Below are positions 33,994 through 42,283 of a stretch of DNA of 57,686 nucleotides, one piece after another. A program made the translations under genes and the position numbers. The notes under the pieces are model-generated. The model saw only the letters and a program-made list of their open reading frames with translations, made no database searches and was not told the origin of the DNA. The stretch is from Clostridiales bacterium (GTDB lineage: Bacteria > Bacillota > Clostridia > Oscillospirales > Oscillospiraceae): positions 1 to 57,686 of the forward strand of contig JAJPXL010000001.1 in assembly GCA_021205455.1 (NCBI GenBank). Reading direction: 5' to 3'. How positions within the stretch are numbered: the first letter of the stretch is position 1; the number at the start of each line of letters is the position of its first letter.

Positions 33994-35757
33994 ATGAAAG
34001 TAATTTACAATGACGGCACAGTGAAGGAGTGCGCACCGGAGGAGGAGCTGCACATCATCCGCCACTCCGCAGCCCACATTATGGCCCAGGCAGTGAAGCG
34101 CCTCTACCCTCAGGCGAAAATGGCCTTTGGCCCCGCCACGGAGAAGGGCTTCTACTATGACATCGACCTGGGGGACGCCACCCTCAGCGACAGCGACCTG
34201 GAGACTATCGAGGCCGAGATGAAGAAGATCACCAAGGCCAACCTGCCCTTCAAGTCCTTCATCCTCCCCAGGGAGGAGGCTGTTGCCCTGATGCAGGAGC
34301 GGGGCGAGGACTACAAGGTGGAGCATATTGCCGACCTGCCGGAGGATGCCGTCATCAGCTTCTTCCAGCAGGGGGAGTATATTGATATGTGCGTCGGCCC
34401 CCACCTGACCTATACGAAAGCGCTGAAAGCCTTCAAGCTGACCAAGGTCTCCGGCGCCTACTGGCGGGGGGACGAGCACAACAAGATGCTGACCCGCATC
34501 AACGGCATCGCCTTCCACAACCAGACGGAGCTGGACGAGTATCTGAAGCTGCTGGAGGAGGCCAAGAAGCGGGACCACCGGAAGATCGGCAAGGAAATGG
34601 GCCTCTTTATGATGTGCGACGAAGGCCCCGGCTTCCCCTTCTTCCTGCCCAACGGCATGATCATCAAGAACCAGCTGATCGACTACTGGCGGGAGATTCA
34701 CACCCGGGACGGCTATGTGGAGGTCTCCACCCCCATGATCATGAACCGCCGCCTGTGGGAGACCTCCGGCCACTGGGATCATTACAAGGACAATATGTAC
34801 GCCACCAAAATCGACGATGAGGACTACTGCATCAAGCCCATGAACTGCCCCGGCGGCGTCATGGTCTACCGCAGCCAGCCCCACAGCTACCGCGACCTGC
34901 CCCTGCGCATCGGTGAGCTGGGCCTGGTTCACCGCCACGAGAAGCGGGGCGAACTCCACGGCCTGTTCCGCGTCCGCTGCTTCACCCAAGACGACGCCCA
35001 CATCTTCATGCGCCGGGATCAGATCACCGATGAAATCGCCGGTGTGGTTCACCTCATCAACGAGGTGTATGAGAAGTTCGGCTTCAAGTACTTTGTGGAG
35101 CTGTCCACCCGTCCCGAGGACAGCATGGGCTCCGATGAGGACTGGGAGGACGCCACCAACGGCCTGAAGAACGCCCTGGAGCAGCTGAATATGCCCTATA
35201 TCATCAACGAGGGCGACGGCGCGTTCTACGGCCCCAAAATCGACTTCCACCTCCAGGACAGCCTGGGCCGCACCTGGCAGTGCGGCACCATCCAGCTGGA
35301 CTTCCAGATGCCGCTGAACTTCGGCCTGGAGTATGTGGCGGAGAACGGAGAGCGGGAGCGCCCCATTATGATTCACCGGGTCTGCTTCGGCTCCATCGAG
35401 CGGTTCATCGGCATCCTGACGGAGCACTTCGCCGGGAAGTTCCCCACCTGGCTGGCCCCCACCCAGGTGAAGGTGCTGCCCGTCTCCGAGAAGAGCATGG
35501 ACTATGCCGCCTCCGTCACCGACGCGCTGAAGGCCGCCCATATCCGGGTGGCCCTGGACAGCCGCAGCGAGAAAATCGGCTATAAGATTCGGGAGGCCCG
35601 CCAGATCGACCGGGTGCCCTATATGCTGATCATCGGCGCGAAGGAAGTGGAGAACGGCACCATCTCCGTCCGTGACCGGGCCACCGATAGCACCACAGAG
35701 ATGAAGCTGGAGGAGTTCCAGGCCAAGTTGGAGCAGGAGATTGCGGAGAGAGTGTAA
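33994..35757 (+). CDS. thrS: Threonine-tRNA ligase lacking the TGS domain
   Basis: ThrRS charges tRNA-Thr. The 587-residue protein is about 55 residues shorter than usual: HIIRHSAAHIMAQA, the start of the editing domain, begins at residue 21 instead of about 75, so the N-terminal TGS domain is reduced to a stub. The editing domain, the class II core (CIKPMNCPGG, RVRCFTQDDAHIF) with zinc ligands, and the anticodon domain (VKVLPVSEKSMDYA) are complete. AAAGGAG precedes the ATG at 33994, which lies after the T-box terminator; the frame continues upstream into the leader but is not expected to be translated. Confidence 0.97.
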   Translation: MKVIYNDGTVKECAPEEELHIIRHSAAHIMAQAVKRLYPQAKMAFGPATEKGFYYDIDLGDATLSDSDLETIEAEMKKITKANLPFKSFILPREEAVALMQERGEDYKVEHIADLPEDAVISFFQQGEYIDMCVGPHLTYTKALKAFKLTKVSGAYWRGDEHNKMLTRINGIAFHNQTELDEYLKLLEEAKKRDHRKIGKEMGLFMMCDEGPGFPFFLPNGMIIKNQLIDYWREIHTRDGYVEVSTPMIMNRRLWETSGHWDHYKDNMYATKIDDEDYCIKPMNCPGGVMVYRSQPHSYRDLPLRIGELGLVHRHEKRGELHGLFRVRCFTQDDAHIFMRRDQITDEIAGVVHLINEVYEKFGFKYFVELSTRPEDSMGSDEDWEDATNGLKNALEQLNMPYIINEGDGAFYGPKIDFHLQDSLGRTWQCGTIQLDFQMPLNFGLEYVAENGERERPIMIHRVCFGSIERFIGILTEHFAGKFPTWLAPTQVKVLPVSEKSMDYAASVTDALKAAHIRVALDSRSEKIGYKIREARQIDRVPYMLIIGAKEVENGTISVRDRATDSTTEMKLEEFQAKLEQEIAERV

Positions 35758-35847
35758 AGCACCCGCCTGCTGTAATCGGAAACGGGAAACCCAGTGCTGC
35801 GCGTACACCGCGCAGCGCCGGTTCCCGAAATAAGCCGGAAAAAGGGC

Positions 35848-35877
35848 TTGACAAAGCCGGAACCGCTGTTGTACAAT
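35848..35877 (+). promoter_or_regulatory. Promoter of tyrS
   Basis: TTGACA (35848-35853) and TACAAT (35872-35877) are 18 bases apart at the head of the tyrS leader. Confidence 0.75.
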
Positions 35878-35884
35878 ACCTTTT

Positions 35885-36174
35885 AGTCATAGTAAGATTG
35901 GCTTTGACGGGGAAGAGTAGCATGGTCGCTTCTGCGCAGAGAGCCTCCGGTCGGTGTAAGGGGGCAGGCGGCGCCTTGTGAATACACCCCTGAGCTGCCG
36001 CCCCAACGGCGTGGATGCTCCACGCTCAGTAGATGCGGTCGGGCTGCGCCCGTTATTGCGCCGGAGTCCTGCGACTCCCTGAGGTTCGCCCCGTGAGGGG
36101 CTGACGCATCAGAGGTGGTACCGTGTATCAGGTTTGATATGCCCTCTGTCCGTTTGTTCGGGCGGAGGGCTTTT
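35885..36174 (+). promoter_or_regulatory. T-box leader of tyrS
   Basis: AGAGGTGGTACCGTG at 36110-36124 is the T-box core. TAC followed by A at 35983-35985 is the expected Tyr specifier codon. The terminator at 36141-36174 is GCCCTC(TGTCCG)/(CGGGCG)GAGGGC then TTTT. The leader of about 345 bases is longer than those of alaS and thrS, mainly through extra GC-rich hairpins between 35995 and 36090. Confidence 0.92.
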
Positions 36175-36228
36175 CTGCGCCCCGTCCGGCAGGCGATTCA
36201 ATCAAGTTTGGAAAAGGAGAGATGCACT

Positions 36229-37455
36229 ATGACACTGTACGATGAGCTGGTCGCCCGGGGCCTGATTGCCCAGGTGACCGATGAGGAAAAAGTGAAGGAA
36301 ATGATCAACAGCGGCAAAGCCACCTTTTATATTGGCTTTGACCCCACGGCGGACTCCCTGCACGTTGGGCACTTCATGGCGCTGAGCCTGATGCGCCGGA
36401 TGCAGCAGCACGGCAACCGCCCCATCGCCCTGCTGGGCGGCGGCACCGCCATGATCGGCGACCCCTCCGGCAAGAGCGATATGCGCCAGATGATGACGGC
36501 GGAGATGATTCAGCACAACGCCGACTGCTTCAAGGTGCAGATGAGCCGCTTCATCGACTTCTCTGACGGCAAGGCGCTGATGCTGAACAACGCCGACTGG
36601 CTGCTGAAGCTGAACTATGTGGATCTGCTGCGGGAGGTGGGCGCCTGCTTCTCCGTGAACAATATGCTGCGGGCGGAGTGCTATAAGCAGCGAATGGAGC
36701 GGGGGCTGAGCTTCCTGGAATTTAACTATATGATTATGCAGTCCTACGACTTCTATCACCTCTATCAGGAGTACGGCTGCAACTTCCAGTTCGGCGGGGA
36801 CGACCAGTGGTCCAATATGCTGGGCGGCCGCGAGCTGATTCGCCGCAAGCTGGGCAAGGAGGACGCCGAGGCCATGACCATTACCCTGCTCCTGAACAGC
36901 GAGGGCAAGAAGATGGGCAAGACGGTGTCCGGCGCGGTCTGGCTGGACCCCAACAAGACCTCCCCCTATGAGTTTTACCAGTACTGGCGCAACGTGGACG
37001 ATGCGGACGTTATCAAGTGCCTGAAAATGCTGACCGACGTGCCCCTGGAGCAGATTGCCGAGATGGAGACCTGGAAGGACAGCCAGCTGAACCAGGCCAA
37101 GGAGATTCTGGCTTATGAGCTGACCAGGCTGGTGCATGGCGACGAGGAGGCCAACAAGGCCCAGGCTGCCGCCCGCGCCATCTTCTCCGGCGGCGGCAAC
37201 GGGGATATGCCCTCCACCACCCTTTCCGCAGAGGAGCTGACGGACGGGAAAATCAGCGTGCTGAAGCTGCTTGTGGCCGCCGGTATGGCCGCCTCCAACG
37301 GCGAGGCGAAGCGGCTGGTGAAGCAGGGCGGCGTCACCGTCAACGGGGAGAAGGTCACCGCCCTGGATGCGGCCTATGACGAGAGCCAGCTTACCGGCGA
37401 CGGCCTTGTCATCCGCAAGGGGAAGAAGATTTTCCACCGGGTCACCCTCGCCTGA
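36229..37455 (+). CDS. tyrS: Tyrosine-tRNA ligase
   Basis: The 408-residue class I synthetase charges tRNA-Tyr. FDPTADSLHVGH holds the HIGH-type motif at residues 45-48, QFGGDDQWSNM is the Tyr-binding region and GKKMGKTVSG is the KMSKS-type loop. A C-terminal S4 RNA-binding domain starts near residue 340 (AAGMAASNGEAKRLVKQGGV). The ATG at 36229 with AAAGGAGAG upstream lies after the T-box terminator. A terminator follows the gene. Confidence 0.97.
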   Translation: MTLYDELVARGLIAQVTDEEKVKEMINSGKATFYIGFDPTADSLHVGHFMALSLMRRMQQHGNRPIALLGGGTAMIGDPSGKSDMRQMMTAEMIQHNADCFKVQMSRFIDFSDGKALMLNNADWLLKLNYVDLLREVGACFSVNNMLRAECYKQRMERGLSFLEFNYMIMQSYDFYHLYQEYGCNFQFGGDDQWSNMLGGRELIRRKLGKEDAEAMTITLLLNSEGKKMGKTVSGAVWLDPNKTSPYEFYQYWRNVDDADVIKCLKMLTDVPLEQIAEMETWKDSQLNQAKEILAYELTRLVHGDEEANKAQAAARAIFSGGGNGDMPSTTLSAEELTDGKISVLKLLVAAGMAASNGEAKRLVKQGGVTVNGEKVTALDAAYDESQLTGDGLVIRKGKKIFHRVTLA

Positions 37456-37474
37456 GGAAGGACAACCAAATGCG

Positions 37475-37512
37475 CAGCCTCCCGTCGGGTACGCCTTGCG
37501 GGAGGCTGTTTT
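37475..37512 (+). terminator. Terminator of tyrS
   Basis: A 10-bp stem (CAGCCTCCCG / CGGGAGGCTG) with a 14-base loop is followed by TTTT, 20 bases after the tyrS stop. Confidence 0.75.
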
Positions 37513-37529
37513 GCCGGTTGATTTTCCGC

Positions 37530-37558
37530 TTGCAGGGAAGGGGAGGCCATGCTATAAT
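37530..37558 (+). promoter_or_regulatory. Promoter of the second nitroreductase gene
   Basis: TTGCAG (37530-37535) and TATAAT (37553-37558) have a 17-base spacer, about 63 bases upstream of the start codon. Confidence 0.7.
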
Positions 37559-37620
37559 ACCAAAAAGAGGAAATAAGGTCTGTCGACAGGCGCATACGAC
37601 ACGGAAGGGGAGAGCCAACC

Positions 37621-38202
37621 ATGAATGCAATGCTGGAAACCATCATGAGCCGCCGCTCTGTGCGGAAGTACAACTTTGATGAGGTGCCGGAGGAGCAGCT
37701 GATGGACATTCTGGAGGCCGGACGCTGGGCCCCCACCGGCGGGAACTGCCAGACGGTTCACTTCATGGTCATCACGGATGAGAAGGTGCGCAGCGAGCTG
37801 CGCGCCCGGGTGCAGTCCGCCTTCGCCCGGATGGAGCTGACGGACGACCTGTACGCCAGCATAAAAAACTCGATTCGGGCCTCCCGGCTGGGGACGTATG
37901 CCTTCGACTATAAAGCGCCGATTCTGGTGGTGGTGTCCAACCGGCGGGGGTACCCCAACGCCATGGCGGACTCGGCCTGTGCGCTGCAAAACATGATGCT
38001 GGAGGCCACCAGCCTGGGCATCGGCACCTGCTGGATCAACCAGCTCCACTGGCTGGACGAGCATCCCATGATTCGGGAGTATCTGGAGCCGCTGGGCCTC
38101 GGCGCGGACGAGACGATATGCGGCGCGTTGGCCATCGGCTGCTGCGACGGGGCGCAGGCGGCAAAGCCCCGCACCGGTATGAAGGTGGACTTCATCCGCT
38201 GA
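37621..38202 (+). CDS. Nitroreductase-family FMN oxidoreductase
   Basis: The 193-residue protein shows the nitroreductase pattern: MSRRSVRKYNFDEVPEEQL at the N-terminus binds FMN phosphate, AGRWAPTGGNCQTVHF covers the flavin, and DSACALQNMMLEATSLGIGTCW is the dimer helix. It would reduce nitro or quinone-like compounds with NAD(P)H; the true substrate is unknown. It is a different branch from the shorter-motif protein at 10800. It has its own promoter and stands alone. Confidence 0.88.
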   Translation: MNAMLETIMSRRSVRKYNFDEVPEEQLMDILEAGRWAPTGGNCQTVHFMVITDEKVRSELRARVQSAFARMELTDDLYASIKNSIRASRLGTYAFDYKAPILVVVSNRRGYPNAMADSACALQNMMLEATSLGIGTCWINQLHWLDEHPMIREYLEPLGLGADETICGALAIGCCDGAQAAKPRTGMKVDFIR

Positions 38203-38216
38203 AATTTATAGGCAAG

Positions 38217-38299
38217 GTTCCCGCAGCGCAGCGGGAACAGGAAAGGCACTTGACAGACGCGCCTCCTGCGGGAGACAGGCACGGTTTGACAAGTGCCTT
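38217..38299 (+). repeat. Cluster of inverted repeats after the nitroreductase gene
   Basis: GTTCCCGC/GCGGGAAC (38217-38238) is followed by AAGGCACTTG (38243-38252) paired with CAAGTGCCTT (38290-38299). Inside the latter lies GCCT-CTCC/GGAG-AGGC (38261-38280). Together they could fold to a three-hairpin RNA. No T run follows, so it is not a plain terminator. From 38300 to the next promoter nothing else is seen. Confidence 0.4.
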
Positions 38300-38342
38300 C
38301 CGTCGTGTGCCCGCGAGGCGAGAACTTCGTGCAAATAAGCGG

Positions 38343-38371
38343 TTGATAAAACGTCCTTTCTAGTGTATAAT
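38343..38371 (+). promoter_or_regulatory. Promoter of the nusB operon
   Basis: TTGATA (38343-38348) and TATAAT (38366-38371) with a 17-base spacer start a leader of about 145 bases. The leader includes a GGGACC/GGTCCC hairpin near 38425-38452 and no recognised riboswitch. Confidence 0.8.
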
Positions 38372-38523
38372 GAAGAAAATGTAAACTGGGTTTTTGCCGG
38401 GCTTTTTCGTCGGGTCGCCAATGGGGACCAGCGGCCCGAGGCCCGGTCCCGCTGTCCTCTTTTGCCGTTTTCAGGGGGACGATGGAGTGCGGGAGACGGA
38501 AAGCGGCAGAATGGAGCAACACA

Positions 38524-38985
38524 ATGACCAGAACGACTGCCAGAGAAATCGCGGTCCACCTCGCCTACGAGCTGGGATTCAGCGGCCTGTCCGCCCAGCA
38601 GCTGCTGGACGATCAGCTGACAGAGGAAAACTTCGCCGCCCTCGCCATGGACGAGCCGCTGTATGCGGAGTACCCGGACGAGGCCCAGCTGGCTTATATC
38701 CGTCGGGTCGTCACCGGCGTGGGGGAGCATGGCTACGAGCTGGACTCCTACATCGCCCAGTACGCCATCGGCTGGAAGTTTGAGCGCATCCCACGGGTGG
38801 CGGCGGCCATCATGCGGGTGGCCATGTTTGAGGTGCTGTATATGCCGGACGTGCCCAATCGGGTCGCCATCAATGAGGCGGTGAACCTGGCCAAGCGCTA
38901 CGAGGATGAAAAGGTGGTGGCCTTCCTCAACGGCGTGCTGGGGACGTTTGCCCGCAGCGAAGCGGCGGAGCCGCAGCGGCGATGA
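38524..38985 (+). CDS. nusB: Transcription antitermination factor NusB
   Basis: The 153-residue all-helical protein belongs to the NusB family, which binds boxA RNA with S10 for rRNA antitermination. REIAVHLAYELGFSG is the N-terminal helix, IGWKFERIPRVAAAIMRVAMFE and VAINEAVNLAKRYEDEKVVAFLNGVLG are typical C-terminal helices. The ATG at 38524 follows a TGGAGC site. It is the first gene of a long plus-strand run and overlaps the next gene by four bases. Confidence 0.93.
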   Translation: MTRTTAREIAVHLAYELGFSGLSAQQLLDDQLTEENFAALAMDEPLYAEYPDEAQLAYIRRVVTGVGEHGYELDSYIAQYAIGWKFERIPRVAAAIMRVAMFEVLYMPDVPNRVAINEAVNLAKRYEDEKVVAFLNGVLGTFARSEAAEPQRR

Positions 38986-39914
38986 GCGTCTGTCTGGGCC
39001 TCGACACCAGCAACTATACCACCTCCGCTGCGGCGTACCGTCCCGACGGGACGGGACGGAATGAGGGCAGGCTTTTGACGGTGCCGGAGGGCGGCATGGG
39101 CCTGCGGCAGAGCGACGCCCTGTTCCAGCACGTGAAGCGCCTGCCCGACCGCATCCGGGCGCTGCGGGAGGCGGGCTGGCTGGAGGAGCCGATTATTGCC
39201 GTAGGGGCCAGCACCCGGCCCCGCAGCGTGGAGGGCTCCTATATGCCCTGCTTTTTGGCGGGGGAGTCTCAGGGGCGGAGCCTGGCGGCGGCGCTGGATG
39301 TGCCGTTTTACGGCTTCTCCCATCAGGAGGGGCACCTGGCGGCGGCCTGCTGGTCTGCCGGGCGGATGGAGCTGCTGGACCAGCCCTTTCTGGCCTGGCA
39401 CCTGTCCGGCGGCACTACGGAGTTGCTGCTGGTGGAGCCGCAGGGGCGGAGCGTGGCGGCAGCCTGCATCGGCGGCACCACAGACCTGTCTGCCGGGCAG
39501 CTGATTGACCGCACCGGCAGGCTGCTGGAGCTTCCCTTCCCGGCAGGGAAGGGGCTGGACGCCCTCAGTCAGGCGTCCGACTGCCAGGCGTTTTTCCGGG
39601 TGAAGATAGGGCAGGACCTCCGGTTCTCCCTCTCCGGCATGGAGAATCAGGCGAAGGCCATGGCCCAACAGGGGCGGGAGCCCTGCGACATCGCCCGCTT
39701 TACCCTGCTGACCGTTGCCGAAACGGTGCGGCGTGTTACCAATCAGGCCATGGGCCGTTATCCGGGCCTCCCGGTGCTTTGCTCCGGCGGCGTGGCGTCC
39801 AACAGCCTGCTGCGGGCGGTGATGCAGGACGCCGTCTTTGCAGAGCCGCAGTATTCCACAGATAACGCGATGGGTATCGCAATCTTAACCAACCGACAGT
39901 TGAATGGGGACTGA
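38982..39914 (+). CDS. Kae1/TsaD-like (M22 glycoprotease family) paralog
   Basis: The 310-residue ASKHA-fold protein resembles TsaD, the enzyme for t6A in tRNA: LGLDTSNYTTS at the N-terminus, HQEGHLAAA with the metal-binding His pair near residue 109, WHLSGGTTELLLV, and VLCSGGVASNSLLR with DNAMGIA at the end. It is shorter and more divergent than true TsaD, which is probably encoded elsewhere. It overlaps nusB (ATGA) and precedes xseA by two bases. Its function is not known. Confidence 0.85.
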   Translation: MSVCLGLDTSNYTTSAAAYRPDGTGRNEGRLLTVPEGGMGLRQSDALFQHVKRLPDRIRALREAGWLEEPIIAVGASTRPRSVEGSYMPCFLAGESQGRSLAAALDVPFYGFSHQEGHLAAACWSAGRMELLDQPFLAWHLSGGTTELLLVEPQGRSVAAACIGGTTDLSAGQLIDRTGRLLELPFPAGKGLDALSQASDCQAFFRVKIGQDLRFSLSGMENQAKAMAQQGREPCDIARFTLLTVAETVRRVTNQAMGRYPGLPVLCSGGVASNSLLRAVMQDAVFAEPQYSTDNAMGIAILTNRQLNGD

Positions 39915-39916
39915 AC

Positions 39917-41137
39917 ATGGCAGCACAGGAGATTTTTTCCGTCTCTCAAGTGAATCAATATATCAAGGGGATGCTGGACCAGGACAGGCTCCTTGGCAAC
40001 ATCTATATCCGGGGGGAGATTTCCAACTATAAGCGCTACCCCTCCGGGCACCACTACTTTTCCCTCAAGGATGAGGGCGGCGCGCTGAAATGCGTCATGT
40101 TCCGCTCCGCCGCCGCCCGCCTGCGGTTTCAGCCGGAGAGCGGCATGAAGGTGATTGCCTTTGGGCGGGTCACGGTGTACCCCCGGGACGGGGTCTATCA
40201 GCTCTATGTGGAGGCCCTCAGTCCGGACGGCATTGGCGAGCTGTATGTGGCCTTTGAGCAGCTGAAAGCCCGGCTGGAAGCGGAGGGGCTCTTTGCCGAG
40301 GCGCATAAGAAGCCGCTACCCGCCATTCCGGAGCGAATCGGCGTGGTCACCTCGGAGGCCGGGGCGGCGGTGCATGACATCATCCGCGTCCTGCGGGCCC
40401 GTTGGCCGCTGTGCGAGGTTCGGCTGCTGCCAGTGCGGGTACAGGGGGCGGAGGCCCCGGCGGAAATCGCCTCAGCCATCGCCTACGCCAACCGCTGGAA
40501 GGTGGCGGACGTGCTGATCGTAGGCCGCGGCGGCGGCAGTATGGAGGATTTATGGGCCTTCAACGATGAGCGGGTGGCCAGGGCCATCTACGCCTCGGAG
40601 CTTCCCATTATCTCCGCCGTGGGCCACGAGCCGGACGTGACCATCGCCGACTTCGTGGCGGACCGCCGGGCGGCCACCCCCTCCAACGGGGCGGAGCTGG
40701 CTGTGCCGGACTGGCAGGACGTTTACAGCGGCCTGACCCAGCTGGACGCGCGGCAGAGGCAGGCGCTGCTGCGGCGATTGCAGCAGGCGAAGGCGGCGGT
40801 AGACCGCTGCGAACGCTCCCAGGCGCTGCAAAATCCCTATCTGCTGCTGGAGAGCAAGCAGATGGAGCTGGACCGCCTGACGGAGCGGCTGGGCAGCGCT
40901 GCGGAAAAGGCGCTGAACCGGCAGCAGGTGCGTCTTGCCTCTCTGACCGCCGGGTTGGACGCCATGAGTCCGCTGAAGGTGCTGTCCCGGGGCTATTCCG
41001 TGACCCGGAACAAGGCGGGTGCGATGACCTCCATACGGGAGGCCACCGTGGGAGAGGAAATTGATACTATGCTATCGGATGGCACCCTCACCTCTGTGAT
41101 AACGGCGGTGAGCGAGGGCCGGAAAGGAGCTGTCTGA
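39917..41137 (+). CDS. xseA: Exodeoxyribonuclease VII large subunit
   Basis: The 406-residue catalytic subunit degrades single-stranded DNA with XseB. The N-terminal OB fold includes VSQVNQYIKGML and YIRGEISNYKRYPSGHHYFSLKD. The catalytic domain has IGVVTSEAGAAVHDI, LIVGRGGGSMEDLWAFNDE and AVGHEPDVTIADFVADRRAATPS. A coiled-coil region and the C-terminal GYSVTRN segment follow. It stands two bases before xseB. Confidence 0.97.
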   Translation: MAAQEIFSVSQVNQYIKGMLDQDRLLGNIYIRGEISNYKRYPSGHHYFSLKDEGGALKCVMFRSAAARLRFQPESGMKVIAFGRVTVYPRDGVYQLYVEALSPDGIGELYVAFEQLKARLEAEGLFAEAHKKPLPAIPERIGVVTSEAGAAVHDIIRVLRARWPLCEVRLLPVRVQGAEAPAEIASAIAYANRWKVADVLIVGRGGGSMEDLWAFNDERVARAIYASELPIISAVGHEPDVTIADFVADRRAATPSNGAELAVPDWQDVYSGLTQLDARQRQALLRRLQQAKAAVDRCERSQALQNPYLLLESKQMELDRLTERLGSAAEKALNRQQVRLASLTAGLDAMSPLKVLSRGYSVTRNKAGAMTSIREATVGEEIDTMLSDGTLTSVITAVSEGRKGAV

Positions 41138-41139
41138 CT

Positions 41140-41373
41140 ATGGCAGGCAAGAAGAAGACCTTTGAAGAATCCCTCCTCCGGCTGGAGGAGATCGTCACCG
41201 CGCTGGAGCGGGGTGACGCACCGCTGGAGCAGTCCATGGCCCTCTTTGAGGAGGGGACGAAGCTGGTGACCTCCTGCAAAAAGCAGCTGGACCAGGCTGA
41301 GCAGAAGGTGGTGCGCCTTTCCAAGGGGGAGGACGGCGCGCCGGTGGCTCAGCCGCTGGAAGGGACGGAATAA
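41140..41373 (+). CDS. xseB: Exodeoxyribonuclease VII small subunit
   Basis: The 77-residue helical protein has the family pattern FEESLLRLEEIVTALERGD followed by PLEQSMALFEEGTKLV. Several copies wrap the XseA coiled coil. AAAGGAG precedes the ATG. It lies in the usual order between xseA and the polyprenyl synthase. Confidence 0.96.
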   Translation: MAGKKKTFEESLLRLEEIVTALERGDAPLEQSMALFEEGTKLVTSCKKQLDQAEQKVVRLSKGEDGAPVAQPLEGTE

Positions 41374-41376
41374 CAC

Positions 41377-42258
41377 ATGACGTTTTTACAGGAGCTGCAA
41401 GATTGCCGGGCGCAGGTGGACAGCGCGCTGGCGGGTTATTTTCAGGCGGACGTGCCCCAGAAGTACCTGCTGGACGCCATGCGCTACAGCCTGCTGGCAG
41501 GCGGCAAGCGCGTCCGGGCGGTGCTGGTGCTGAAATTCTGCGAAGCGGCGGGCGGCGACGCCAGCGCGGCCATGCCGGTTGCCTGCGCAGTGGAAATGCT
41601 TCACACCTACTCCCTGATTCACGATGACCTGCCCTGCATGGATAACGACGATCTGCGGCGGGGCAAGCCCACCAATCACAGGGTCTATGGAGAGATGACC
41701 GCCACCCTGGCGGGGGACGCCCTGCAGGCGGGGGCCTTTGAGGCGATCCTCGCCGCCGACCTGCCGGCGGAAACGCGGGCGGAGTGCGCCCTGACGCTGG
41801 CCCAGGCGGTGGGTCCGCTGGGAATGTGCGGCGGCCAGCAGCTGGACAAGGAAGGGGAGAGCCAAACCTTCTCCCTGGAGCAGGTGACCTATATGAACAG
41901 CCTGAAGACCGGCTGCCTGCTGCGGGCCGCCTGTGAGATGGGCGTGCTGGCGGCGGGGCTGCCGAAGGGCAGCCCCCAGGCTGCGGCCGCCCGGGCCTAC
42001 GCGGATGCCATCGGCCTGGCGTTCCAGATTCGCGACGATATGCTGAACGTGACCTCCACCGAGCAGGCGATGGGGAAGCCTGTGGGCAATGACGCTGCGC
42101 TGCGCAAATCCACCTATGTTTCGCTGCTGGGGCTGGAGGGCTGTCGGCAGCGCATGGCCCGGCTGACGGCGCAGGCGCAGGAGGCAATCGGCCCTGCGTT
42201 TGCCCATCCGGCGTTCTTACAGGAGCTGGCCGCCTATCTGTCGGAGCGGCAGATGTAA
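41377..42258 (+). CDS. ispA: Polyprenyl (farnesyl) diphosphate synthase
   Basis: The 293-residue enzyme makes farnesyl or geranyl diphosphate from IPP and DMAPP for undecaprenol and quinone-type lipids. LLAGGKRVRAVL binds IPP, HDDLPCMDNDDLRRGKPTNH is the first Asp-rich motif, and FQIRDDMLNVTS is the second; its last position is Asn instead of the usual Asp. GGQQLDKEGE is also typical. It lies four bases after xseB and shares the operon with dxs. Confidence 0.95.
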   Translation: MTFLQELQDCRAQVDSALAGYFQADVPQKYLLDAMRYSLLAGGKRVRAVLVLKFCEAAGGDASAAMPVACAVEMLHTYSLIHDDLPCMDNDDLRRGKPTNHRVYGEMTATLAGDALQAGAFEAILAADLPAETRAECALTLAQAVGPLGMCGGQQLDKEGESQTFSLEQVTYMNSLKTGCLLRAACEMGVLAAGLPKGSPQAAAARAYADAIGLAFQIRDDMLNVTSTEQAMGKPVGNDAALRKSTYVSLLGLEGCRQRMARLTAQAQEAIGPAFAHPAFLQELAAYLSERQM

Positions 42259-42283
42259 AAAAGAGGAAAAGGTGGGAAAACAG

